Of a stretch of 64,000 bases of DNA, positions 49,490 through 58,237 are shown one piece after another. The stretch is from positions 5,331,001 through 5,395,000 of the forward strand of contig NZ_CP112866.1 in assembly GCF_026410085.1 (NCBI RefSeq). The letters run 5' to 3'. Source of the DNA: Pseudomonas quebecensis (GTDB lineage Bacteria; Pseudomonadota; Gammaproteobacteria; Pseudomonadales; Pseudomonadaceae). Position numbers and translations under genes: made by a program. The notes under the pieces were generated by a model, which did no database searches, was not told where the DNA came from, and saw only the letters and a program-made list of their open reading frames with translations. Within the stretch, counting starts at the first letter, position 1, and every line of letters begins with the position of its first letter.

Positions 49490-52363
49490 ATGACCCTCAG
49501 CACCGATCTGCCCGGCCCTTCGGCGATGCCCGCGCAGGTTATCCACAAACAGTACGCCACCGAGCTGGCAGTCGAGCGCACGCGTCTGCTGTATCAGGGC
49601 TCGTTGCTGCCGACTCTGCTGATGTTGGTCAACGGGATGGTCTGCGCCTGGTTGCTGTGGACCCCTGCGCAATATTTGCTCGACAGCATCTGGCTGGTCT
49701 GGCTGCTGGCGCTGGTGGCACTGCGCGTGATCCAAGTGGCGGCGTTCGATTCGGCCATGCCCAGCCGCCAGGCCCAGCCGGTGTGGCGGCGCATGTTCAT
49801 GCTCGGTTCGGCGGTCAGTGGCCTGACGTTGGCGACTGCCGCCATCGCCCTGGCGCCGGTCAACAGCTTCATGCAACAGGCCTGGGTGTTTGGGCTGATC
49901 GGCGCGGCCACCTTGTCGGCCAGCGTGGCGTATGCCGTGAGTTTTCCCGCATTTCTGTCATTTGCCTTGCCCTGCCTGGTGCCTTCCATCGTCTATCTGT
50001 TCTGGAATGGCGAGCCGCAGCAACAAGGTTGGGGGGTGTTGGGCCTGATTCTGCTGGCGTCCTTGAGCCTGGTGGCGTGGCAGGTCAATCGCTTGATCCA
50101 GCGCGGGTTATTGCGCCGTTTTCAGAATCAGGCGCTGATCGAGCATCTGCAGCGGGCGCAGCAGCGCAGTGAGCAGTTGAATCACGAGCTGGTGCGTGAA
50201 GTCGAGCAACGGCGCCAGGTCGAGCAGGAGCTGCGCGATGTGCAGGTCGGCCTGCAGGATCGCGTGGCGCAACGCAGCCAGGAGCTGGACCTCGCCAGCC
50301 AGGCCCTGAATAAAAGCGAAGCCCGCCTGGCCATGGCGCTGCAGGCCAGTGAGTTGGGGTTGTGGGACTGGAACCTGCAAACCGACGAGGTGCACCACAC
50401 TCAAATCAAAGAGCTGTTCGGCCTGGAGCCTGAATGCGTCACCGCTATGCTCAGCCACCTCAAGCCGCGCCTGCATCCCGACGACTTGCCGCTGCTCAAG
50501 CGCGCGCTGGTGGAGCATCTCAAAGGACGCAGCGAGGACTACCAGGTGGAATACCGGGTGCGGCACGGCGACGGTCACTGGGTCTGGATCGAAGACCGTG
50601 GCCGCGCGGTTGAACACGGGCGCGGTGGGCGTGTGACCCGTATGCTCGGCACACGCCGCGATATCAGCGCCGGCAAAGCCCTGGAAGAGCAGCAGCGCCT
50701 GGCGTCGACCGTCTTCGAGGCTGCCAGCGAAGGCATCGTGATTCTCGATCCGGACTATAAGCTGATTGCGGTCAACCAGGCCTTCAGCCGCGTCACCGGT
50801 TTCGAGCGCGACGACATGCTGGGTCGTAATGTCGTGGAGTTGCCCAGCAGCCGCGATGCGCGGCGTCATTTTCCGATGATCCGCCAGGCGCTGCTCAATC
50901 ATGGCACCTGGCAGGGCGAGCTGGTTGAAACGCGCAAGAATGGCGAACTCTACCCGCAGTGGCTGCAATTGAACGTTGTGCGTGACGTGCGAGGAAATGT
51001 CAGCCACATTGTGGGGTTCTTCGCTGATCTGTCGGCGCGGCGCGAGTCCGAAGAGCGTATGCGCTACCTCACCCATTACGATGAGTTGACCGGCCTGGCC
51101 AACCGTTCGCTGTTCCGCGAGCGCCTGCGCGAGGCCCATCAGCGCGTGCGCCAGGGGGGCCGCAGCCTGGCGCTGCTGCACATCAACCTGGATCGCTTCA
51201 AACTGCTCAATGACAGCCTGGGGCATGAAGTGGCTGACCAGTTGCTGCAGAAGATGGCCCGGCGCTTGATCAATGCACTGCCCGAAGCCGACACCATTGC
51301 GCGGTTGTCCGGGGATGAATTTGCGGTGTTGTTCGATGCCTACGGCAGTTTGTCGAGCCTGGCGCGGGTGGCCACGCGATTGCTGGCCAAGCTGCGTGTG
51401 CCGGTCACGGTGGACGGGCATGAACTGGTGGTCAGTGCGTCGATGGGTGTCAGCCTGTTGCCGGACAATGCGCGGGAAATTTCCGCGCTGGTCAGTCAAT
51501 CCAACATGGCCATGCAGCATGCCAAGCACCTGGGCGGCAATAACTTCCAGTTCTATACCGACAGCCTGCAAGCCAGCACGCTGGAGCGCCTGCAGCTGGA
51601 AAACCATCTGCGCAAGGCCATCGACGAACACCAGCTCAGCGTGTTCTACCAGCCCAAGTTATGCCTGGCCACCGGCAAGCTTAATGCTGCGGAGGCGCTG
51701 ATCCGTTGGGAACATCCGCAGTGGGGCATGGTGCCACCCAGCGAATTTATCGGCCTGGCCGAAGAGACCGGCCTGATCGTGCCGCTGGGCGAGTTCGTGT
51801 TGCGCCAAGCCTGCCGGCAGGCCTGCGAATGGCAACGCCAGGGGCTGGCGCCGATCCGAGTGTCGGTGAACCTGTCGGTGCATCAATTGCGTCAGGGCAA
51901 GCTGGTCAGCCTGGTGCGTCAGGTCTTGGAGGAGACCGGCCTGGACCCGCAATACCTGGAGCTGGAACTGACCGAAAGCCAACTGCTCGACAGCGTCGAA
52001 CCGATCATCGCGACCTTCCAGCAACTGCGAGACCTGGGGGTGAAGCTGGCGATCGACGATTTCGGCACCGGGTATTCGTCCCTCAGTTATCTCAAGCGTA
52101 TCCCGGTGGATTACGTGAAGATCGATCAAACATTCATTCGCGGGCTGGGCCAAGGTCGTGAAGACGCGGCCATTACCCGAGCGATCATCGCCATGGCGCA
52201 CGGGTTGGCGCTCAAGGTGGTGGCCGAAGGTGTGGAAGATCAACAACAGCTGGATTTTCTGCGCGCCGAGCAATGTGACGAGGTGCAGGGCTACCTGATC
52301 AGCCGGCCGATGCCAGCCGACGGGCTCGCGGATTTGTTGCGGGGAAATGCGGATTTATCTTAG
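49490..52363 (+). CDS. Membrane PAS-GGDEF-EAL cyclic-di-GMP protein
   Basis: The 957-residue protein has an N-terminal membrane sensor with about six hydrophobic segments (about 25-205), a coiled coil (about 205-285), two PAS domains (about 285-400 and 405-530), a GGDEF domain with SGDEF (607-611) in place of GGDEF, and an EAL domain with intact Glu735-Ala-Leu737 and [13 protein letters not shown]. The EAL set looks complete, so phosphodiesterase activity is likely; the SGDEF form may be active or regulatory. The ATG at 49490 is preferred over an upstream GTG at 49412. It resembles the gene next to uvrD in P. aeruginosa. Confidence 0.93.
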   Translation: MTLSTDLPGPSAMPAQVIHKQYATELAVERTRLLYQGSLLPTLLMLVNGMVCAWLLWTPAQYLLDSIWLVWLLALVALRVIQVAAFDSAMPSRQAQPVWRRMFMLGSAVSGLTLATAAIALAPVNSFMQQAWVFGLIGAATLSASVAYAVSFPAFLSFALPCLVPSIVYLFWNGEPQQQGWGVLGLILLASLSLVAWQVNRLIQRGLLRRFQNQALIEHLQRAQQRSEQLNHELVREVEQRRQVEQELRDVQVGLQDRVAQRSQELDLASQALNKSEARLAMALQASELGLWDWNLQTDEVHHTQIKELFGLEPECVTAMLSHLKPRLHPDDLPLLKRALVEHLKGRSEDYQVEYRVRHGDGHWVWIEDRGRAVEHGRGGRVTRMLGTRRDISAGKALEEQQRLASTVFEAASEGIVILDPDYKLIAVNQAFSRVTGFERDDMLGRNVVELPSSRDARRHFPMIRQALLNHGTWQGELVETRKNGELYPQWLQLNVVRDVRGNVSHIVGFFADLSARRESEERMRYLTHYDELTGLANRSLFRERLREAHQRVRQGGRSLALLHINLDRFKLLNDSLGHEVADQLLQKMARRLINALPEADTIARLSGDEFAVLFDAYGSLSSLARVATRLLAKLRVPVTVDGHELVVSASMGVSLLPDNAREISALVSQSNMAMQHAKHLGGNNFQFYTDSLQASTLERLQLENHLRKAIDEHQLSVFYQPKLCLATGKLNAAEALIRWEHPQWGMVPPSEFIGLAEETGLIVPLGEFVLRQACRQACEWQRQGLAPIRVSVNLSVHQLRQGKLVSLVRQVLEETGLDPQYLELELTESQLLDSVEPIIATFQQLRDLGVKLAIDDFGTGYSSLSYLKRIPVDYVKIDQTFIRGLGQGREDAAITRAIIAMAHGLALKVVAEGVEDQQQLDFLRAEQCDEVQGYLISRPMPADGLADLLRGNADLS

Positions 52364-52463
52364 CGACGCCGACCGCGCCCGTGTGGCTACAAAGTGTGTG
52401 CCCTTTGAATCACAGGGCAGCAGGGCGATTTAGTGATGCGTTGGACGGGCAAAACGGCAATTC

Positions 52464-52480
52464 TTGTAGTATAACTACAA
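52464..52480. promoter_or_regulatory. HexR-like palindrome before the RpiR gene
   Basis: TTGTAGTATAACTACAA is a perfect inverted repeat apart from the centre, with TTGT and ACAA at its ends as in known HexR/RpiR operators. It lies 45 bases before the RpiR-family start and is a probable autoregulatory site. It resembles a Zur box superficially but its arms are different. Confidence 0.7.
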
Positions 52481-52525
52481 GCTTGCTACATCCCCTGGCC
52501 CTGCCAATAACAAGAGTCCTGCCCT

Positions 52526-53392
52526 TTGAACCTGTTGCAACATATCGCCCAGTCGCGCCACCTGTTACGCAAATCGGAACTCAAGGTTGCCGATCACGTG
52601 CTGCTTGACCCTGCGGCCGTGATGCACAGTTCCATGGCCGACCTGGCCCACAGCGTGGGCATCAGCGAGCCGACCATCGTGCGTTTTTGCCGTGCCATCG
52701 GTTGCTCCGGGTTCCAGGATCTGAAACTCAAGCTGGCCCAGAGCCTGGCCGCCGGCGCCAGTTTTGGCCAGTTCGCGATCCACGAAGACGATTCCGTCGC
52801 CGACTACAGCCTCAAAATTTTCGACACCACCTTGCACACCCTGATGGAAGTGCGCGAAAAGCTTGATCCGGTGGAACTGCAGAAAGCCGTGACAGCCATG
52901 TCCCAGGCTCAGCGTGTGGAATTCTACGGCTTCGGCGCCTCCGGTGCGGTAGCGGCCGATGCCCAGCACAAATTCTTCCGTCTGCTGCTCACGGCGGCGG
53001 CCTACAGCGATCCGCATATGCAAGCGATGTCGGCCGTGACCTTGAAGCCAACCGACGTGGCGATCTGCATTTCCCAGTCGGGCCGCTCCAAGGACTTGCT
53101 GATCACCGCCAACCTGGTGCGTGAAAGTGGCGCGTCGTTGATCACCCTGTGCCCGAGCCAGACGCCATTGGCGGAGTTGTCCACGGTCAACCTGGCTATC
53201 GACGTGCACGAAGACACCGAGATCTACACCCCGTTGACCTCGCGGATCGCCCATCTGGTGGTGATCGATGTGCTGGCGATGGGCGTAGCCATGGCCCGTG
53301 GCCCGAGCCTGGTCAATCACCTCAAGAGCGTGAAGCGCAGCTTGCGCAGCCTGCGTCTGTCACCCAAGTCCGTCAAAGCCCTCGACGACTGA
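52526..53392 (+). CDS. RpiR/MurR-family regulator (HexR-like)
   Basis: The 288-residue regulator has an N-terminal HTH_6 domain (about 1-78, with SVGISEPTIVRFCRAIG and LKLKLAQSLA) and a SIS sugar-phosphate domain (about 115-250, FYGFGASGAVAADAQHKFFR, ISQSGRSKDLL). It starts at TTG (52526). It is close to HexR, yet the gene order with LysR, pycA and pycB matches PA5438 of P. aeruginosa, which is a paralogue. A role in central carbon metabolism, sensing a sugar phosphate, is likely. Confidence 0.88.
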   Translation: MNLLQHIAQSRHLLRKSELKVADHVLLDPAAVMHSSMADLAHSVGISEPTIVRFCRAIGCSGFQDLKLKLAQSLAAGASFGQFAIHEDDSVADYSLKIFDTTLHTLMEVREKLDPVELQKAVTAMSQAQRVEFYGFGASGAVAADAQHKFFRLLLTAAAYSDPHMQAMSAVTLKPTDVAICISQSGRSKDLLITANLVRESGASLITLCPSQTPLAELSTVNLAIDVHEDTEIYTPLTSRIAHLVVIDVLAMGVAMARGPSLVNHLKSVKRSLRSLRLSPKSVKALDD

Positions 53393-53404
53393 ACACTGTA
53401 CATA

Positions 53405-53447
53405 CATCCCAGTGTGGGAGGGGCAAGCTTCCTCCCACATTGGGATG
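53405..53447. repeat. REP hairpin after the RpiR gene
   Basis: CATCCCA-GTGTGGGAGGGGCAAGC is followed by its near complement TTCCTCCCACATTGGGATG. The stem runs over about 19 bases with one or two mismatches. It is the largest single-unit member of the local REP family and lies 13 bases after the stop of the RpiR gene. Confidence 0.85.
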
Positions 53448-53541
53448 CTCCTGTATGTCCAGAATCTTCATCAGGCTGTCATCGCCCCGTCATCCCTCGC
53501 GCCCATTCTGAGCTCCCCGCACTTGCATTGGGAGACTCCAA

Positions 53542-53739
53542 ATGGCACGTCCCTACGAAGACAGCAACAGCGCCGTAAAGACCCGTCGTCAGCAGGAAGA
53601 CCAGCGCCGCATGGCGTTCCGTCGCGCAATCGAAGACCGTTGTGAGGAGCGCCAGTTGCTCCAGAGCATCAGTGACTATCCGGAGCTTCATTGGCAGGCA
53701 CCCGCGGCCGCCCAGCGAAGCGCTCAGCCAGGGCGCTGA
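53542..53739 (+). CDS. Small basic protein (PA3496-like)
   Basis: The 65-residue charged protein (MARPYEDSNSAVKTRRQQED, then RRMAFRRAIEDRCEERQLLQ) has a long predicted helix and no signal peptide. It resembles the short PA3496-type family that RefSeq describes as putative envelope-integrity proteins; this is from memory. GGGAG lies eight bases before the ATG. Its last 71 bases overlap the 3' end of the opposite-strand LysR gene. Confidence 0.65.
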   Translation: MARPYEDSNSAVKTRRQQEDQRRMAFRRAIEDRCEERQLLQSISDYPELHWQAPAAAQRSAQPGR

Positions 53740-54643
53740 TCTGCTGTCGTTCGCTGCGGATAAAGCCCAGAAACGCATGGGCCACCGGTGACAGGCGCTT
53801 GGCCTTGGCCTGCACCAGGCACCAGCTGCGCAACAGCGGCAGTTCTTCCACCGGCAGCTCCTTGAGCCCGCCGGTGGCCAGTTCCAGGTTCAAGGCGTGG
53901 CGCGTCAACAGGGCGATGCCCAGGCCGGCCGCGACGCATTCACGCTGGGCTTCGGCCGACGCCACTTCCACCGTCTGGGTGAAGTGCACGCGTTTTTCCT
54001 TGAAATACTCTTCGCACGCCAGCCGCGTACCCGAACCGGGTTCGCGCAGCAGCAACGTGTAGGGCTCCAGGTCCTGCAGGCGCAGCGGCCCTTGCAGGCT
54101 CAACGGATGGTCCGGCAGCGCCACCGCGACGATGGGGTTGTTGAGGAAGGGCAGGAACTCCAGGCCCATGTCCTGAGGCACCATGGACATGATCACCAGG
54201 TCGTCCCGGTTGTCCGAGAGGCGGCGGATCACCTGGGCGCGGTTGACCACGGTCAATTGCAGTTGCACCTCCGGGTGCTGGCGCTTGAAGGCGGCGAACA
54301 GGTGCGGCACGAAGTACTTGGCGCTGGACTCCACCGCCAGCTTCAACTGGCCTTGCAGCGAGCCTTGCATGTCCGACAGCTGCATATCGAGATTTTCCAG
54401 GCGCCCGAAGATATCGCGACTGGCCCGTTGCAGGGCTTCGGCGGCCTCGGTCATGTAGAGTTTTTTGCCGACATACTCGAACAGCGGCTGGCCGATCAGC
54501 TCTTCGAGCTGGCGGATTTGCAGGCTGACCGCCGGTTGCGTGAGTGACATTTCCTCGGCCGCGCGGCTGTAAGAGCGCAAATCGCACACCTCGTGGAATA
54601 TCTGCAGCTGACGTAATGTCAGTCGCATCAATGACTTGCGCAT
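53669..54643 (-). CDS. pycR: LysR-family regulator (PycR-like)
   Basis: The 324-residue regulator has an N-terminal winged HTH (about 6-65; LRQLQIFHEVCDLRSYSRAA, SLTQPAVSLQIRQLEE) and a two-lobed LysR substrate-binding domain (about 95-300). It is divergent from pycA with a 195-base gap, as in P. aeruginosa PA5437, where PycR is reported to control the pyruvate carboxylase genes. An internal ATG at 54628 is an alternative start. The C-terminal tail overlaps a small gene on the other strand. Confidence 0.88.
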   Translation of the reverse strand: MRKSLMRLTLRQLQIFHEVCDLRSYSRAAEEMSLTQPAVSLQIRQLEELIGQPLFEYVGKKLYMTEAAEALQRASRDIFGRLENLDMQLSDMQGSLQGQLKLAVESSAKYFVPHLFAAFKRQHPEVQLQLTVVNRAQVIRRLSDNRDDLVIMSMVPQDMGLEFLPFLNNPIVAVALPDHPLSLQGPLRLQDLEPYTLLLREPGSGTRLACEEYFKEKRVHFTQTVEVASAEAQRECVAAGLGIALLTRHALNLELATGGLKELPVEELPLLRSWCLVQAKAKRLSPVAHAFLGFIRSERQQISALAERFAGRPRVPANEAPDSH

Positions 54644-54838
54644 AATTTTGTCTCCACCTCCGAGGCCGTCCGGCCAACTATAAGTCTTTACTTATGCACG
54701 ACCCAATAATTATTGATTTTTGTTAATCCCTTGCGCAGCTTAGTGTGTGTCTCGCGACTGGCCTGAAACATTTGGTCACGCGCCGACCCGGCTCCAGCGG
54801 GTCGAAGAACGCAGCAATCGGCTCAAGGGAATTTCCAA

Positions 54839-56254
54839 GTGATAAAAAAGATCCTGATCGCCAACCGCGGTGAAATTGCCGTCCGCATCGTGCGTGCGTG
54901 CGCCGAGATGGGTATCCGTTCGGTCGCGGTCTATTCCGATGCCGACCGCCACGCGTTGCACGTCAAACGGGCCGACGAAGCCCACAGCATCGGCGCCGAG
55001 CCCCTGGCCGGCTATCTCAACCCGCGCAAGCTGGTGAACCTGGCGGTGGAAACCGGTTGCGATGCGCTGCACCCCGGCTACGGCTTCCTGTCGGAAAATG
55101 CCGAATTGGCGGACATCTGCGCCGAACGTGGGATCAAGTTCATCGGTCCCGCCGCTGAAGTGATCCGCCGCATGGGCGACAAGACCGAAGCGCGCCGCAG
55201 CATGATCAAAGCCGGCGTGCCGGTCACCCCCGGCACCGAAGGCAACGTGGCCGACATCCACGAAGCGCTCACCGAAGGCGACCGCATCGGTTACCCGGTG
55301 ATGCTCAAGGCCACGTCCGGTGGCGGCGGTCGCGGTATCCGCCGCTGCAACAGCCGCGAAGAACTCGAACAAGCCTTCCCGCGCGTGATCTCCGAAGCCA
55401 CCAAGGCCTTTGGTTCGGCGGAAGTGTTTCTGGAAAAATGCATCGTCAACCCCAAACACATCGAGGCGCAGATCCTCGGTGACAGCTTTGGCAACGTAGT
55501 GCATTTGTTCGAGCGCGATTGCTCGATTCAGCGTCGCAACCAAAAGCTGATCGAGATTGCCCCCAGCCCACAGCTGACCCCCGAACAGCGCGCTTACATC
55601 GGCGACCTGTCGGTGCGCGCGGCCAAGGCCGTGGGCTACGAGAATGCCGGCACCGTGGAGTTCCTGCTCGCCGAGGGCGAGGTGTACTTCATGGAGATGA
55701 ACACCCGGGTGCAGGTGGAACACACCATCACCGAAGAAATCACCGGGATCGACATCGTCCGTGAGCAGATCCGCATCGCCTCGGGCCTGCCGCTGTCGGT
55801 GAAGCAGGAAGACATCCAGCACCGTGGCTTTGCGTTGCAGTTTCGCATCAACGCCGAAGACCCGAAGAACAACTTCCTCCCAAGCTTCGGCAAGATCACC
55901 CGTTACTACGCACCCGGCGGCCCCGGCGTGCGCACCGACACGGCGATCTACACCGGTTACACGATCCCGCCGTTCTACGACTCCATGTGCTTGAAACTGG
56001 TGGTCTGGGCGTTGACCTGGGAAGAAGCCATGGACCGCGGCCTGCGTGCCCTGGACGACATGCGCCTGCAAGGCGTGAAGACCACCGCCGCCTACTACCA
56101 GGAAATCCTGCGCAACCCGGAATTCCGCAGCGGCCAGTTCAACACCAGTTTTGTGGAAAGCCACCCTGAGCTGACCAACTACTCGATCAAGCGCAAACCC
56201 GAAGAGCTGGCCCTTGCCATCGCCGCCGCCATCGCCGCGCATGCGGGTTTATGA
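54839..56254 (+). CDS. pycA: Pyruvate carboxylase subunit A (biotin carboxylase)
   Basis: The 471-residue subunit carboxylates biotin using ATP and bicarbonate. The biotin carboxylase N domain begins IKKILIANRGEIAVRIVRAC. The ATP-grasp has KATSGGGGRGIRR (glycine-rich loop), the catalytic EMNTRVQVEHTITEE and, near the C-terminus, FQFRINAEDP-like LQFRINAEDPKNNF. It starts at GTG (54839) with a weak ribosome site. With PycB it forms the two-subunit pyruvate carboxylase that makes oxaloacetate for the TCA cycle. Confidence 0.95.
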   Translation: MIKKILIANRGEIAVRIVRACAEMGIRSVAVYSDADRHALHVKRADEAHSIGAEPLAGYLNPRKLVNLAVETGCDALHPGYGFLSENAELADICAERGIKFIGPAAEVIRRMGDKTEARRSMIKAGVPVTPGTEGNVADIHEALTEGDRIGYPVMLKATSGGGGRGIRRCNSREELEQAFPRVISEATKAFGSAEVFLEKCIVNPKHIEAQILGDSFGNVVHLFERDCSIQRRNQKLIEIAPSPQLTPEQRAYIGDLSVRAAKAVGYENAGTVEFLLAEGEVYFMEMNTRVQVEHTITEEITGIDIVREQIRIASGLPLSVKQEDIQHRGFALQFRINAEDPKNNFLPSFGKITRYYAPGGPGVRTDTAIYTGYTIPPFYDSMCLKLVVWALTWEEAMDRGLRALDDMRLQGVKTTAAYYQEILRNPEFRSGQFNTSFVESHPELTNYSIKRKPEELALAIAAAIAAHAGL

Positions 56255-56260
56255 ATAAAC

Positions 56261-56340
56261 AGCGGCAAGTTGCAAGCGGCAAGCTGCAAGTAAAGGCAGA
56301 GTGGCTTTTTCTTGCAGCTTGTAGCTTGAAACTTGCCGCT
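56261..56340. repeat. Large inverted repeat between pycA and pycB
   Basis: A 30-base arm (56261-56290, starting AGCGGCAAGTTGCAAGCGGC) pairs with 56311-56340 (ending GAAACTTGCCGCT) with three mismatches. It fills almost the whole 100-base gap inside the operon. CAAGCTGCAAG/CTTGCAGCTTG is a common Pseudomonas mobile-repeat core. Confidence 0.87.
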
Positions 56341-56354
56341 ATGAGGAGATACCA

Positions 56355-58163
56355 ATGACTAAAAAGATCTTCGTTACCGACACCATCCTGCGCGACGCTC
56401 ACCAATCGTTGCTCGCCACCCGCATGCGCACCGACGACATGCTGCCGATCTGCGACAAGCTCGACAAAGTCGGCTACTGGTCCCTGGAAGTCTGGGGCGG
56501 CGCGACCTTCGACGCCTGCGTGCGCTTCCTCAAGGAAGACCCGTGGGAGCGCCTGCGTAAACTGCGCGCCGCGTTGCCCAACACCCGTCTGCAAATGCTG
56601 CTGCGCGGCCAGAACCTGCTGGGCTACCGCCACTACAGCGATGACGTGGTCAAAGCGTTCGTGGCCAAGGCCGCAGTGAATGGCATCGATGTGTTCCGCA
56701 TTTTCGATGCGATGAACGACGTGCGTAACCTGCGCGTGGCCATCGAAGCAGTAAAAGCCGCCGGCAAGCATGCCCAGGGCACCATCGCTTACACCACCAG
56801 CCCGGTGCACACCATCGACGCATTTGTGGCCCAGGCCAAGCAAATGGAGTCCATGGGCTGCGATTCGATCGCGATCAAGGACATGGCCGGCCTGCTGACG
56901 CCGTACGCCACCGGTGAACTGGTCAAGGCGCTGAAAGCAGAGCAAGGCCTGCCGGTTTTCATCCACTCCCACGACACCGCCGGCCTGGCCGCGATGTGCC
57001 AACTCAAGGCCATCGAAAACGGTGCCGACCATATCGACACCGCGATCTCCAGCTTTGCCTGGGGCACCAGCCACCCAGGTACCGAGTCGATGGTCGCCGC
57101 GCTCAAAGGCAGCGAATTCGACACTGGCCTCGACCTGGAGCTGCTGCAGGAAATCGGTCTGTACTTCTACGCTGTGCGCAAGAAGTACCACCAGTTCGAA
57201 AGTGAATTCACCGCCGTCGATACTCGCGTGCAGGTCAATCAGGTACCGGGCGGGATGATTTCCAACCTGGCCAACCAGCTCAAGGAGCAGGGCGCGCTCA
57301 ATCGCATGGGCGAAGTGCTGGCGGAAATCCCGCGCGTGCGGGAAGACCTCGGCTTCCCGCCACTGGTCACCCCGACCTCGCAGATCGTCGGCACCCAGGC
57401 GTTCTTCAACGTGCTGGCCGGTGAGCGCTACAAGACCATCACCAACGAAGTGAAACTCTACCTGCAGGGCGGCTATGGCAAGGCGCCGGGCGTGGTGAAT
57501 GAAAAGCTGCGGCGTCAGGCCATCGGCAGCGAGGACGTTATCGATGTACGCCCGGCCGACCTGCTCAAGCCGGAAATGACCAAGCTGCGCGGTGAAATCG
57601 GAACATTGGCCAAATCCGAAGAGGACGTACTGACCTACGCGATGTTCCCGGACATCGGGCGCAAGTTCCTCGAGGAGCGCGACGCAGGCACCCTGGCCCC
57701 TGAAGTGCTGTTGCCGATTCCCGAGGCGGGCAGCGTAGCCCGCGCCGGTGGCGAAGGCGTGCCGACCGAATTCGTCATCGACGTGCACGGCGAAAGCTAC
57801 CGGGTCGACATCACCGGCGTCGGCGTGAAGGCCGAAGGCAAGCGCCACTTCTACCTGTCCATCGACGGCATGCCCGAAGAAGTGGTGTTCGAGCCGCTCA
57901 ACGAATTCGTCAGCAGTGGCGGCAGCCAGCGCAAGCACGCAACAGCGCCGGGCCATGTGAGCACCGCGATGCCGGGCAATATCGTCGACGTGCTGGTCAA
58001 GGAAGGCGATGTGGTCAAGGCCGGTCAGGCCGTACTGATCACCGAAGCCATGAAGATGGAGACCGAGGTGCAGGCCGCGATTGCCGGCAAAGTGACCGCC
58101 GTGCATGTGGCCAAGGGCGACCGGGTCAACCCTGGCGAGATCCTGATCGAAATCGAAGGCTGA
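56355..58163 (+). CDS. pycB: Pyruvate carboxylase subunit B (carboxyltransferase + biotin carrier)
   Basis: The 602-residue subunit has an N-terminal carboxyltransferase TIM barrel starting TDTILRDAHQSLLATRMRT (Asp, His metal-site region; KDMAGLLTP with the metal-bridging Lys near 175; HSHDTAG). A linker domain follows, then a C-terminal biotinyl domain with EAMKMETE, where the Lys near residue 567 carries biotin. It moves the carboxyl group to pyruvate. OadA of decarboxylase systems is similar, but no membrane OadB/OadG follows, supporting the carboxylase role. AGGAG precedes the ATG. Confidence 0.95.
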   Translation: MTKKIFVTDTILRDAHQSLLATRMRTDDMLPICDKLDKVGYWSLEVWGGATFDACVRFLKEDPWERLRKLRAALPNTRLQMLLRGQNLLGYRHYSDDVVKAFVAKAAVNGIDVFRIFDAMNDVRNLRVAIEAVKAAGKHAQGTIAYTTSPVHTIDAFVAQAKQMESMGCDSIAIKDMAGLLTPYATGELVKALKAEQGLPVFIHSHDTAGLAAMCQLKAIENGADHIDTAISSFAWGTSHPGTESMVAALKGSEFDTGLDLELLQEIGLYFYAVRKKYHQFESEFTAVDTRVQVNQVPGGMISNLANQLKEQGALNRMGEVLAEIPRVREDLGFPPLVTPTSQIVGTQAFFNVLAGERYKTITNEVKLYLQGGYGKAPGVVNEKLRRQAIGSEDVIDVRPADLLKPEMTKLRGEIGTLAKSEEDVLTYAMFPDIGRKFLEERDAGTLAPEVLLPIPEAGSVARAGGEGVPTEFVIDVHGESYRVDITGVGVKAEGKRHFYLSIDGMPEEVVFEPLNEFVSSGGSQRKHATAPGHVSTAMPGNIVDVLVKEGDVVKAGQAVLITEAMKMETEVQAAIAGKVTAVHVAKGDRVNPGEILIEIEG

Positions 58164-58194
58164 TCCAGCCTTCGACACAACCGTTTAATCCTCG

Positions 58195-58220
58195 GGGGAG
58201 CAGGTGCTCCCCTTTTTTTT
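58195..58220 (+). terminator. Terminator of the pycAB operon
   Basis: GGGGAG-CAGGTG-CTCCCC stem and loop followed by eight T residues, 32 bases after the pycB stop and before the convergent autotransporter gene. Confidence 0.95.
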
Positions 58221-58237
58221 GCATTGGATTCAGCGAT

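Noticed and set aside
52464..52480. Possible third Zur box (contains TAGTATAACTA)
   Set aside because: The ends TTGT/ACAA and arms do not match GTTATA/TATAAC; the site fits HexR/RpiR operators and lies before an RpiR gene.
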